Shown: one piece after another, positions 1 to 8,990 of the stretch
Layout: each line of letters begins with the position of its first letter
How positions within the stretch are numbered: the first letter of the stretch is position 1
DNA from: Bacteroidales bacterium UBA6851
GTDB taxonomy: Bacteria; Bacteroidota; Bacteroidia; Bacteroidales; UBA932
Assembly: GCA_002451795.1 (NCBI GenBank)
Contig: DKDJ01000004.1
Coordinates: 1 to 64,000 of the forward strand
DNA: 64,000 nucleotides
Direction of reading: 5' to 3'
Notes under the pieces: model-generated
The model's input: the letters and a program-made list of their open reading frames with translations, nothing else
Databases searched by the model: none
Told to the model about the DNA's origin: nothing
Translations under genes and position numbers: made by a program

Positions 1-19
1 AGACCCATATTGCATATTA

Positions 20-790
20 CATAGGGAGTGGCGAGCCGCGCTTCTCTGGCCGCAAGGCCTGGGAAGTGTGGAGGAACGAGCCTCTCCCAAAACAGATATT
101 GCGGAAGTGGACGGTGACGCAAGGAGCCGTCGTCTTCCGCAATACCGCAGACATCCAGTGAGCGGATGCGAACGACCCAAAGAATCATCGGCGAAAGCCG
201 ATACCTTGCCGACGTAGTGATTTCTTGAAGTTGAGAGCTCCGCTCGAAGACTTGAAGGAATCACGGAGAAGGCCCGCAGCTGCGCTGCTAAGGCTGGCGA
301 CTCCTCGGACTTCCGGCCGTCTTTCAAGTGATAAGGGTAGAGTTCGGACAATGCTGAAATTGAAGAGACTACCATCGCATACTACGCCGGAAGTCCTGAA
401 CTCCCTGACGGGCCTGGAGGCCGTTGGCCCCTGAGGGGAGTTCAATGTCGCCAGCCGCCCCGACGGAGCGGATTCGGAGGCAGGACGGTCGAACTCGCAC
501 TGACGGAGCAACTTAACATAATCTAGATTGCGTGCGGAGCGAAAACAGACGGTGGGAAGGGACCCGCCGATCTGTTACGCAATCTCGATAGATTATGTTA
601 TGATGCGGTATTCGAGGGATAACGCTCGCGTCGCACTTTGGGAGCGGAGTCGGTTATGGCCCCTGTGGGGCGGTGGGGCAAAGAAAGGTCGAGTCTTCTG
701 GCTTTCGGAGAGAAGCGGAGAAAGACGGAAGTCTCGACACCTATCCTCTTTATTTCAGTGGTGGAAGCCGCCTTTGCCTCTTCTTTGGTT
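20..790 (+). ncRNA. Candidate large structured RNA
   Basis: No convincing protein is encoded here, but the DNA folds densely. Helices seen by eye: 38-50 with 55-67 closed by a GCAA loop; a perfect 10-bp arm 98-107/134-143; 187-192/197-202 closed by GAAA; 217-230/251-264 (12 of 14 paired); 294-301/447-454 (8 bp) enclosing 307-317/386-396 (11 bp perfect) and 399-405/436-442; and an almost fully paired 87-nt hairpin 514-600. Further pairings (659-671, 688-693/733-738, 676-682/772-779) carry the structure to about 780. GNRA loops occur when read on the plus strand, which sets the orientation. The 5' end may lie outside the window. Size and multi-branched design recall large ornate RNAs (GOLLD, ROOL) or a ribozyme, but I do not recognise the class; I saw no group II intron domain V, RNase P or tmRNA signature. 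Confidence 0.6.
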
Positions 791-914
791 TGCGGCACAA
801 CCGACATAGAGGAGACTTTTAACCTGACATGGAGTCTGACCGAATTTCTGCATTCGCAACAAATCTTATTTTGCTGACGTACACCGCAGAACTCTGTATC
901 GAAGGTTCAGAAGG

Positions 915-3248
915 TTATATGGATATGCGTTCACGTACATTGTCACGAAGTTTAATATCGTTGTGAATGAAATTTCTATTATCTAACAACTGAGTCACTT
1001 CATTATAAACCCGCTTTTCGCCATTTGGATCTTTAATCGTAATTACCAAAGAAAAGTCTTGATACAATGTTCTATCACCTAAAGCGGCCCTAGTTATAGA
1101 AAAATCTCTAAACAAACCACTCAACCTCAAGCACCATTTTTTTGGAGATTTAAGATACTTATCCTTGTTTGCTGGTGTAATCTCCGACAGGTTGATGTGC
1201 CACTTTTTGATTGGCTGGTATTTCTTACCATAGTTCAACAATGTACGTTCTCTCATAAAAGGATTGTCAATATCCTTATTAGAGGACGCATATGTATGAA
1301 ACATTGCTGGCAAGAGGATATTCGAAAATCCATCTGGGCCATATTCATTACGTTGACGCGAAGTCGTAATCTTATTTTCAATTTCATCAAAAGTACCAAA
1401 CTTGACATCAATGTCAGATTGACAATACTCCGCCCCCTGTGATGCAACAAGTTTGGGTTGAGTCACCAATGTAATAGTAACGTCTCCATAGTAATATCCG
1501 TCCGAATCAATAAGACACTCCGGGTACGGAAATTCGAGTATCTCCATAAACTTTCCCTTCATCAAACGATCCGACTGTATCATTGTTATCTCGTGATCAG
1601 AATTAAAGAGGATGTCTTTTATAGGTGCAGGTATGCCATAACCCATATATCTCACTCGCTCCTCTTGCTCAAGCTTAATATCCTTAGGATAGTTTGCGGA
1701 ATGAATAGCCAAAGCTTTAATTAATAGAGGATTGTACTCTTCTCTTATTTCATTTTGTAGCGATGACAACAATGCCGCGATTCGTGGGGTAGAATAACTT
1801 GTCCCCGCAGATTCATACACTTGTCCATCGGGGCTAAATGATTTCACACCATCGAGAAGAAGTCTTCCATTGTGCTTGACATACCCTCCACCATAACTCA
1901 CTAACTCCGGCTTTATGGTATTGGCCGAACCTGGGCCTATTCTAGAAAAGCAAGATGGAGTGTCATCATTTGAGACAGAGCCTACAGTAATGGACAATAA
2001 ACTTTCAGCCGGGATGGTTACACGGCCTACAGGACGCCCGGTTTCAAAATTATGACAATTCCCACCAGCTTTACAAAAAATCACTCCAAATTCTTCTTGT
2101 ATAGCATCAAGGGCAACAGCCAGGTCAGAAAAGGATGAGTCTTGAACTTCCAACACATCGTAGCCAATTGAAAGATTCCATATTTTAATATCCGGATTTG
2201 TCCGAACAGCTTCTCGAATATTTTCAATAAAGTCATCTTCCTCAAGAGTTTCTTTATTCGTATCAGGCATTACAACGGCATCGTATATCTTGATCCCATT
2301 TACGCCTGTGATTTCACGTTTTTCGAGTTTATCGCCATACGCTATAACGCCACCGATGAACGTGCCGTGATTTTTGTCCAAATACTCCTCAGGATACGGG
2401 CCTGAATGACCAATAATCCAAGGTGATAAATGCTCTATTTCGGAAACGCCACCATCGAGAATTCCCACGACAGGGTAATCTGTATTTTCATCAGGAGACA
2501 TAATGTCAATATTCGATGGAGCACTAATCAAGCTCGCACCAATTTTAATCATAGGCATCGGTTCAATATATTGGATAGCAGGAAATTGTCTGAGAAGATT
2601 ATATTGTTCCACGGACTCAATATCAGAAAGGCGGTAAACAATCAGATCATCATTATATATCGCCTCTCGAACTCCAATGTTTAAGCTATCGCATAAATCA
2701 GTAAAGGCTTGCTTTACAGAATTGTTTAAGCCGTAATCATAATAGTTGAACAACGAGGCCTTAAGAGAAGTTTTCACAAAACTCTCATCATAATCGCATA
2801 TCATTGGCTCAAAAACAGTTATTCCCGTAATTGCTGAAATACCTTTAGCATACTTTACTTTATTTCCCAATTTGGTTTGTACAAGGTTCGCCTCCACCGC
2901 GCTGTCTATCCTAACGAATAACTCATTCTCGCCACCATAGCCGATAACACGAGAATGCTTTCTTTCATCTCCAAATAATTCAGTAATAGCAGATCTGTGA
3001 GATTTTGCTATTGCACTGTCATCAATCGACACTGATGCTACTATAGGGACATAATCGAATTCTTTTTTACGAGCCTGAAACAAGGCTGATAATGAACCTA
3101 CTGCTTGAATAAGCGTAGAAGACCTAGACGAAAGTTCTTCGCCCTCCAATACCCATTTGGGTTGTTCATCTCCTCCAAGTGCTGGAGTAAAGCGGTCATC
3201 AACATCCTCTCTTCGTTGATAGAATTTGATTGGTAAATACTTGTCCAT
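915..3248 (-). CDS. ietS: Subtilisin-like serine protease, IetS-like defence effector
   Basis: A 777-residue protein with a long N-terminal region (about 1-255) and an S8 subtilase domain. Catalytic residues are visible: Asp265 in GILDGG, His294 in NHGTF, oxyanion Asn397 in AGGN, and Ser484 in AGTSYSTP. No signal peptide is seen, so it should act in the cytoplasm. The ATG lies 2 nt after the stop of the AAA+ ATPase gene (TAATTATG), so the two are one translationally coupled operon. The pairing of an AAA+ ATPase with a cytosolic subtilase matches IetAS, known as a plasmid stability module and as an anti-phage system. The N-terminal region likely senses a trigger or binds the ATPase (inference). 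All catalytic residues are intact, so the gene appears functional. Confidence 0.85.
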   Translation of the reverse strand: MDKYLPIKFYQRREDVDDRFTPALGGDEQPKWVLEGEELSSRSSTLIQAVGSLSALFQARKKEFDYVPIVASVSIDDSAIAKSHRSAITELFGDERKHSRVIGYGGENELFVRIDSAVEANLVQTKLGNKVKYAKGISAITGITVFEPMICDYDESFVKTSLKASLFNYYDYGLNNSVKQAFTDLCDSLNIGVREAIYNDDLIVYRLSDIESVEQYNLLRQFPAIQYIEPMPMIKIGASLISAPSNIDIMSPDENTDYPVVGILDGGVSEIEHLSPWIIGHSGPYPEEYLDKNHGTFIGGVIAYGDKLEKREITGVNGIKIYDAVVMPDTNKETLEEDDFIENIREAVRTNPDIKIWNLSIGYDVLEVQDSSFSDLAVALDAIQEEFGVIFCKAGGNCHNFETGRPVGRVTIPAESLLSITVGSVSNDDTPSCFSRIGPGSANTIKPELVSYGGGYVKHNGRLLLDGVKSFSPDGQVYESAGTSYSTPRIAALLSSLQNEIREEYNPLLIKALAIHSANYPKDIKLEQEERVRYMGYGIPAPIKDILFNSDHEITMIQSDRLMKGKFMEILEFPYPECLIDSDGYYYGDVTITLVTQPKLVASQGAEYCQSDIDVKFGTFDEIENKITTSRQRNEYGPDGFSNILLPAMFHTYASSNKDIDNPFMRERTLLNYGKKYQPIKKWHINLSEITPANKDKYLKSPKKWCLRLSGLFRDFSITRAALGDRTLYQDFSLVITIKDPNGEKRVYNEVTQLLDNRNFIHNDIKLRDNVRERISI

Positions 3249-3250
3249 AA

Positions 3251-4339
3251 TTATCCGATATTTAAACGATTACGTACCTGCCTCGTGGAAATTCCGAAAT
3301 ATGCGGCAATCTCTCGCTGTGTTATATTATTGTCTGCAAAATACTTCACAACACTTTCCTCCGAGAAATCATTAAAGTGAGTGTATTGGAACAGGGAATA
3401 CAGCATATCTAAATAACTGATTGCTCCATTCCCCTTGATGATAGATTTGGTAATAGCCCCCATCGTGATTTTTTTGATTTCGGAGTATGATAATGATTCA
3501 AATTTAGGAGCCAGTGAAGCCCTATCTTCAGATGAGATCGAATTGCCAATTCCTGATAGCAAAGAATCGATTAATCGTAGAGTCTCTGGTGTTCCAGGCT
3601 TGTCAACAGCGACAACAGTAGCAAAACGTCTCCATATTGCAGCGTCCAACAACTCGTCACGGTTGGTAGCTGCTATCAAAATATTTCCATCCACAAGATA
3701 ATCGTCAATATCTTGCAATAAGCTATTAATGACACGCTTTAATTCGCCTTGTTCATTTTGATCATTTCTATTTTTTGCGATTGCGTCAAATTCATCAAGG
3801 AACAGTATACAAGGTTTGCTACCCGCATATTCAAATAGTTTCCTGAGATTCTTTGATGTACTGCCCAATAATGAGGATATCATCGAATCAAGTCGGGCCA
3901 CTAATAGAGGTAGGCCAAGTTGATTTGCAATTGATTTAGCGATTGTGGTTTTTCCACAACCAGGAGGCCCATAAAGTAGTAATGAAAGATGAATATCAAG
4001 TCCAGCGTCCAAAAGCTTTGGGAAGTGGTTCACCATATCAACAAAATCTTGCACAGCGTGAGAAATAGATGCAGACAAGATCAAATCATTTTGCTTTTGC
4101 GGAGGATATATGTCAGCAATACTAAGTCTCGATTCAGAATCAACAGGAATATTATAAAAGTCTTCTTTTACGAGATTGCGTTGATTCATATCTCCAGCAA
4201 GTATTTTTCTGATTTTCATCGCAAGAGAAGAGTCTCCTGCCGACTCACACTTTTGTGCTAAAAGATTAGCATAGCTAGCGACCTTAGAAACATCCTTCTG
4301 AAGTCCACCCTCAATTATCTTTGCAATTTCAGTATACAT
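3251..4339 (-). CDS. ietA: AAA+ ATPase, IetA-like partner of the subtilase
   Basis: A 362-residue AAA+ ATPase of the FtsH/CDC48-like type. Walker A GPPGCGKT is at 124-131, Walker B ILFLDE at 178-183, sensor-1 Asn226 in AATNR, and an arginine pair 237-238 that fits the arginine finger. The C-terminal end (TQREIAAYFGISTRQVRNRL) is a helix-turn-helix-like segment. The open frame extends 39 codons further upstream, but the ATG at 4339 is preferred because a -7 box (CAAAAATA on the plus strand, 4367-4374) sits just upstream of it, inside the longer frame. It is the first gene of the operon with the subtilase. In IetAS the ATPase is thought to control or feed the protease; both genes are needed for protection. 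Confidence 0.85.
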   Translation of the reverse strand: MYTEIAKIIEGGLQKDVSKVASYANLLAQKCESAGDSSLAMKIRKILAGDMNQRNLVKEDFYNIPVDSESRLSIADIYPPQKQNDLILSASISHAVQDFVDMVNHFPKLLDAGLDIHLSLLLYGPPGCGKTTIAKSIANQLGLPLLVARLDSMISSLLGSTSKNLRKLFEYAGSKPCILFLDEFDAIAKNRNDQNEQGELKRVINSLLQDIDDYLVDGNILIAATNRDELLDAAIWRRFATVVAVDKPGTPETLRLIDSLLSGIGNSISSEDRASLAPKFESLSYSEIKKITMGAITKSIIKGNGAISYLDMLYSLFQYTHFNDFSEESVVKYFADNNITQREIAAYFGISTRQVRNRLNIG

Positions 4340-4366
4340 GATTCGCTTGTTATGTTTATTGAAACG

Positions 4367-4374
4367 CAAAAATA
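4367..4374 (-). promoter_or_regulatory. -7 promoter box for the ATPase-protease operon
   Basis: Read on the minus strand this is TATTTTTG, matching the Bacteroidota -7 consensus TAnnTTTG, 28 nt upstream of the ATG at 4339. The rest of the divergent 387-nt gap (4340-4726) shows no other gene; its right end carries the promoter of the restriction operon. Confidence 0.5.
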
Positions 4375-4693
4375 CATATTTGTTACGATATATGCAAGTA
4401 TTGATACGCATATATAGGATTTTGTTTCGCAAAGACGGATGATTGGGGAGGGACAATTACAACCAAAGACTGCTCCCTTACAGATAACTAAATTCTTTAT
4501 AATCGCTAAAGTTTATATAAATCAATCTGTTAGCTCAAGGCAAAAATTCATACGTCAAACAGTTGGTAGATGTGAAGTTGGCGATGCTAAGAACGATTGA
4601 GTTTGGCGGCCGCTTTGTTGACATTAATCTCCACTGTTAGCGTCTTTGCGTATTTTTGAATTTATTTTCACTTTCTATTGTCGAGAAAATCAC

Positions 4694-4701
4694 TATCTTT
4701 G
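4694..4701 (+). promoter_or_regulatory. -7 promoter box for the restriction-modification operon
   Basis: TATCTTTG is a perfect TAnnTTTG box 26 nt before the ATG of the XRE regulator, with no other promoter visible before the two methyltransferases. The regulator may act here, as C proteins do. Confidence 0.6.
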
Positions 4702-4726
4702 CGTCTATAGCAAATTCAGAACAGAA

Positions 4727-4945
4727 ATGAGCGAAGATTTGAACAGAATCAAGGTTGTCTTGGTAGAGAAGAAGCGGACCAGCAAATGGTTGGCCGAAAA
4801 AATGGGAAAAGATCCTGCCACAGTGTCAAAATGGTGCACGAACAAGGCCCAACCAAATGTGGCTACACTCGTGGAAATCGCGCGGTGCCTCGAAGTTGAT
4901 ACAAGGGATTTACTGAGACCTATAAACGAGATAGACGAGATTTGA
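4727..4945 (+). CDS. XRE-family HTH regulator of the R-M operon
   Basis: A 72-residue protein that is almost entirely one Cro/C1-type helix-turn-helix (SKWLAEKMGKDPATVSKWCT in the central part, then PNVATLVEIARCLEVDTRDLL). The frame is open further upstream, but the ATG at 4727 follows the -7 box at 4694-4701 and gives the standard HTH_3 length. It lies 9 nt before the first methyltransferase gene and opens the operon. Small XRE proteins placed this way control the timing of methyltransferase and nuclease expression; that role here is inferred from position. Confidence 0.85.
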   Translation: MSEDLNRIKVVLVEKKRTSKWLAEKMGKDPATVSKWCTNKAQPNVATLVEIARCLEVDTRDLLRPINEIDEI

Positions 4946-4954
4946 GGGGAAAAT

Positions 4955-6028
4955 ATGAGGAAGAAGTATACTGTACTTGATTTATTTTGTGGATGTGGAG
5001 GCCTTTCTAAAGGATTTGAAATGGCCGGATATAATATAGCTCTTGGCGTTGATTTTAATCAGCCCGCCTTGAATACTTATGCTTTCAATCATAAAGGAAG
5101 CCAAACTCTATATGCTGATTTGTCAAAAGATGAGACCTTTGATGCAATAGAAGAGAAGTTGAAAGGTAAAACGGTAGATGTCATAATTGGAGGTCCTCCT
5201 TGTCAGGGATTTAGCTTAACTGGCAGAAGACAGTTTGATGATGATAGAAACAAACTATATCTTGCGATGATTGAGACTGTGCGTCGTTTCAAGCCCAAGG
5301 CCTTTATGATTGAAAATGTTCCCGGTATGGCAACATTATATAAAGGAGAAGTGAAAGATGAAATCATGAAGCGTTTTACGGACATGGGGTACAAGATGAA
5401 TAACAAAATATTGTGTTCAGCAGACTATGGTGTACCTCAAATTCGCAAGCGACTTATTTTTGTCGGGATTCGTGACGGTGAAGATAAGTTTGAGTTTCCT
5501 GAACCGTCTTTCACGAAAGAAAATTATATTACATGCGAGCAAGCAATAAGCGACCTGCCAAGCCTTGAACACAGTATCGGCAGTGACACTATGGATTATG
5601 AGTCTGCTCCTCAAACTAGCTATCAAAAAATGATGCGGGGAAAATGCGTTGTCTTACATAATCACAAAGCCATTGACCATAAGCAATTTGTGAAAGATAC
5701 CATAGCATTGGTACCTGATGGCGGTAATTGGAAAGACTTACCTGCCGGCGTTGGTGAAAGCAGAAAATTTCATATGGCTTGGACTAGATACCGCAGTGAT
5801 GCTCCATCTCGAACGATTGATACAGGTCATAGGAATAATTTTCATTACAAATGGAACCGGTGTCCAACCGTCAGAGAAAGTGCACGATTGCAGTCTTTCC
5901 CCGATGATTTTGTATTTCTTGGCACTAAAGGTCAGCAAGACAAACAAGTCGGGAATGCAGTACCTTGTCTTATGGCAAAAGCAGTAGGAGTTCAGCTGCT
6001 AAAGTATTTGGATAAAAATGAAAAGTAA
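4955..6028 (+). CDS. DNA (cytosine-5) methyltransferase 1 (LlaJI M1-type)
   Basis: A 357-residue C5 methyltransferase with its motifs in order: motif I DLFCGCGG for AdoMet binding, motif IV GGPPCQGFS with nucleophile Cys83, motif VI ENVPG, motif VIII QIRKRL, motif IX around RESARLQSFPDDF, and motif X GNAVP near the C-terminus. It methylates carbon 5 of cytosine in the recognition site. It overlaps the next gene, a second C5 methyltransferase, by 11 nt. Two C5 enzymes in tandem followed by McrB-like and LlaJI-like subunits match the LlaJI system, which needs one enzyme per strand because its site is asymmetric. The recognition sequence here cannot be read from the protein by eye. Confidence 0.93.
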   Translation: MRKKYTVLDLFCGCGGLSKGFEMAGYNIALGVDFNQPALNTYAFNHKGSQTLYADLSKDETFDAIEEKLKGKTVDVIIGGPPCQGFSLTGRRQFDDDRNKLYLAMIETVRRFKPKAFMIENVPGMATLYKGEVKDEIMKRFTDMGYKMNNKILCSADYGVPQIRKRLIFVGIRDGEDKFEFPEPSFTKENYITCEQAISDLPSLEHSIGSDTMDYESAPQTSYQKMMRGKCVVLHNHKAIDHKQFVKDTIALVPDGGNWKDLPAGVGESRKFHMAWTRYRSDAPSRTIDTGHRNNFHYKWNRCPTVRESARLQSFPDDFVFLGTKGQQDKQVGNAVPCLMAKAVGVQLLKYLDKNEK

Positions 6029-7268
6029 AGTTTATAATACAATAGACCTATTTGCCGGCTGTGGTGGGCTGATGGACGGATTTATGCAATCCGGTCATTA
6101 TAATACTTTGGCTTGCGTTGAATGGGATAAATACCCATGCCTAACTATAGAGAACAGATTAAGGTCCAGATGGGGTCATACGAATGCCTCTAACGAGGTG
6201 ATACGATTTGACATCCAACGAACTGACGAACTTATAAACGGCTTTGATGATTCAGAGTTCGGAAAAAATCCAGGGCTGAATAAGTTAATTGGCAAGAAGA
6301 AAATTAATGTTATCATTGGAGGACCTCCTTGCCAAGCATACTCATTGGCCGGAAGGATTCGTGACCCACAAGGAATGAAAAATGACTATAGAAATTATCT
6401 TTTCGAAAGTTATATCAGAATTCTTAATCAGTACAAGCCCTCATTTTTCGTTTTTGAGAATGTTGTTGGAATGCTTAGTGCATCTCCAGATGGTACACCA
6501 ATTGTTGACAAGATACATTCCGCTTTCAAAGATGCCGGATATACTGTAATTGATGATTTCAAGAAAGCCGTTTTCGATGTGGCTGATTTTGGCATACCAC
6601 AACATCGTAAACGAGTTATTATACTTGGAGTGAGGTCTGATATTTCAAAGAACGATAATGTAGAAAGTCTCTCTAACAAAATTATTGATGAGTTCTACAA
6701 TGTCGTCATGCCGGCATATAGATTAAAAGCAAAAAGAAGAACGGTTCGAGATGCAATTGGAGATCTTCCGAAACTTACACCTCTTCCTGTGGTGATTCGG
6801 CAGAATGGCCAGAAATATTCCCACGGTCCAATTACTTCTCCTGAAGTATTGAATCATACCCCAAGATTTCATAGCGAACGTGATCAGAAGATCTTTCGTC
6901 TATTAGAAGAGGATATAGAAAGCGGTAGGAATAAATACGTCAGCACTGATTCTTTAAAAGAATTATACACCCAGTTTACCGGAAAGAAGAGCAATATTCA
7001 TAAGTACTATGTATTGCGATGGGATGAGCAAAGCAATACTATTCCTGCACATCTTTACAAAGACGGTATGAGACATATCCATCCTGATTCCAGGCAAGCT
7101 CGATCTATCACTGTAAGAGAAGCCGCTAGGTTACAGACATTCGCGGATGACTTTGAGTTCATTGGGCCAACTATGGCTCAATATAAAATGATCGGTAATG
7201 CTGTTCCGTCAGATTTCGCAAAAGTTATTGCAAATGGTTTATATGAATTATTAAATAAGTATTGTTAA
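6018..7268 (+). CDS. DNA (cytosine-5) methyltransferase 2 (LlaJI M2-type)
   Basis: A 416-residue C5 methyltransferase starting inside the end of the first one (ATG at 6018). Motif I is DLFAGCGG, motif IV GGPPCQAYS with nucleophile Cys105, motif VI ENVVG, motif VIII QHRKRV, motif IX REAARLQTFADDF and motif X GNAVPSDFA. It is clearly diverged from the upstream enzyme, including a longer region before motif IV and a different target recognition region between motifs VIII and IX, so it probably modifies the other strand of an asymmetric site. The downstream gene begins 1 nt after its stop. Confidence 0.93.
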   Translation: MKSKVYNTIDLFAGCGGLMDGFMQSGHYNTLACVEWDKYPCLTIENRLRSRWGHTNASNEVIRFDIQRTDELINGFDDSEFGKNPGLNKLIGKKKINVIIGGPPCQAYSLAGRIRDPQGMKNDYRNYLFESYIRILNQYKPSFFVFENVVGMLSASPDGTPIVDKIHSAFKDAGYTVIDDFKKAVFDVADFGIPQHRKRVIILGVRSDISKNDNVESLSNKIIDEFYNVVMPAYRLKAKRRTVRDAIGDLPKLTPLPVVIRQNGQKYSHGPITSPEVLNHTPRFHSERDQKIFRLLEEDIESGRNKYVSTDSLKELYTQFTGKKSNIHKYYVLRWDEQSNTIPAHLYKDGMRHIHPDSRQARSITVREAARLQTFADDFEFIGPTMAQYKMIGNAVPSDFAKVIANGLYELLNKYC

Positions 7269-7269
7269 T

Positions 7270-8985
7270 ATGCCTGATGAAGTTATTAAAACGGCGGCGC
7301 CTATTTGCAGGGCACAGAATCCTGAACTTGATGTCGTTAAGAGATTCTTGAATGCGATGCCTAATTATGATATGCCTAAGAAAGACTACGATAATGCCAC
7401 CGAGGCCAAGTTTAGCGGATGGACTAGCACCCATTATCAGATGGCAAAACAGATGGCTTTGTACTACACGAAAGATGATGTATGTCATCCAAGATTTAAG
7501 AATAATGTTACGACCGAGAACATCTTGAAATATATGGGAGTTTGGGCTAGAAAGTACTATGCTCCAAATCCTTTCACAAAAGATTTGAATAAATATCAAG
7601 AAGCGAAGCCAACTGTACTATATGCATACTTTGCTGATTGTATAAAAAAAGGTGTCGCTTCGTACAAAGAAGCTTGTGAGCATTTGTTTGGAGATATTCA
7701 GCTGAACAATATGGACAAAGTAAAGTTGATGCTAAACAGCTTTACAGATATTTATGTTGATCAATCAGGAAATATGGCATTCCAGAAATGGTCACCTGCT
7801 ATCGTCCCTCCGTTAGTCCCAGATGTAGAACACCCGTTAGATGAAGTGAGTTTCTTTAATTATTTTGGAGACCAGACTGTAGGAGAAGTAGTATCTATCA
7901 ACACCCATCTCCCTCTCCAGCAAATCTTCTACGGCGCACCGGGAACGGGTAAGTCGCATACGATAAAGAATTGCACGAAGGGGAAGGATGTCATTAGGAC
8001 GACGTTTCATCCGGACAGTGACTATTCTACTTTTGTCGGGGCGTATAAGCCTACGACCAAAGAGATGAAGCTTCGTGACGTATCGGGGCACGTTGTGTTG
8101 GAGGATGGGAAAGAAGTTGTTGAGGACAAGATTGTCTATGAATTTGTGGAGCAGGCTTTTCTTCAGGCTTATATCAAGGCTTGGACAAAGTATTCCGAGG
8201 CAAAGGACGGAGAGCAGCCGAAAGTACAGTTCCTTATCATCGAAGAAATAAACCGTGGAAACTGCGCACAGATTTTCGGTGACCTGTTCCAATTGCTGGA
8301 CCGGAATGATGCGGGATTCTCGGACTACCCTATCAAGGCAGACAATGATATGGCCAAGCATCTGAAGAAGGCGCTGGGTAAACTTGAAATCAAGGCAAAA
8401 GAAAGCATAAATGGCTTATACTCGGAAGAGTATGATGATGTTGTCGCCGATGTCTTGGAGGGGAAAGTGCTGCTGTTGCCTAATAATCTTTTCATTTGGG
8501 CAACGATGAACACGAGCGACCAGAGTCTCTTCCCTATCGATTCGGCATTCAAGAGGCGTTGGGAGTGGAAGTATATTCCTATTTCCAATGCTGAGAAAGG
8601 CTGGATAATTGAGGCTAACGGAAACAGATATGACTGGTGGGCGTTCTTGGAAAAGATAAACAGTGTTGTTTGCGACACAACATCTTCGGAGGACAAGAAG
8701 CTTGGATATTTCTTCGCTAAGGCTGATGGTAATGGTGTTATCTCGGCGGACAAGTTCGTAGGAAAGGTGGCGTTCTATCTTTGGAACGATGTTTTCAAGG
8801 ACTACGGATTTGATAATGAGATTTTCAAGGGTGATAATGGAGAACCGATTGCATTTCAGGAGTTCTTCCTTGCTGACGGGAAGGCAAATGAGATGATGGT
8901 GGAGAAGTTCTTGAAGAATCTTGGACTTAATGGCATTGACAATAAACCATCAGATTCTCCGGTCGGAGATAACGTAAACAATTAG
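7270..8985 (+). CDS. McrB-like AAA ATPase/GTPase subunit (LlaJI R1-type)
   Basis: A 571-residue protein. Residues 1-210 are a specificity-type N-terminal region without a motif I can name; the AAA module follows, with Walker A GAPGTGKS (222-229), Walker B-like FLIIEEINRG (321-330) and the McrB signature region MNTSDQS (413-419). In McrB proteins this last motif is MNxxDRS and is tied to GTP use, so the Arg-to-Gln change is notable. In McrBC and LlaJI this subunit finds the site and drives translocation for its nuclease partner, encoded here at 10604-12760. The 3' half has visibly different base use (more G, fewer A/T codons) than the 5' half and the methyltransferases, suggesting a recombinant origin. 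Confidence 0.85.
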   Translation: MPDEVIKTAAPICRAQNPELDVVKRFLNAMPNYDMPKKDYDNATEAKFSGWTSTHYQMAKQMALYYTKDDVCHPRFKNNVTTENILKYMGVWARKYYAPNPFTKDLNKYQEAKPTVLYAYFADCIKKGVASYKEACEHLFGDIQLNNMDKVKLMLNSFTDIYVDQSGNMAFQKWSPAIVPPLVPDVEHPLDEVSFFNYFGDQTVGEVVSINTHLPLQQIFYGAPGTGKSHTIKNCTKGKDVIRTTFHPDSDYSTFVGAYKPTTKEMKLRDVSGHVVLEDGKEVVEDKIVYEFVEQAFLQAYIKAWTKYSEAKDGEQPKVQFLIIEEINRGNCAQIFGDLFQLLDRNDAGFSDYPIKADNDMAKHLKKALGKLEIKAKESINGLYSEEYDDVVADVLEGKVLLLPNNLFIWATMNTSDQSLFPIDSAFKRRWEWKYIPISNAEKGWIIEANGNRYDWWAFLEKINSVVCDTTSSEDKKLGYFFAKADGNGVISADKFVGKVAFYLWNDVFKDYGFDNEIFKGDNGEPIAFQEFFLADGKANEMMVEKFLKNLGLNGIDNKPSDSPVGDNVNN

Positions 8986-8990
8986 CGTTT

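Noticed and set aside
20..790. Group II intron, RNase P RNA or tmRNA
   Set aside because: No domain V-like hairpin with flanking exon features, no RNase P core sequence and no tmRNA ends were seen.
185..877. Several ORFs of 60-108 codons on both strands in the first 900 bp
   Set aside because: They overlap one another on both strands, resemble no protein, and follow from high GC pairing in the structured RNA candidate.
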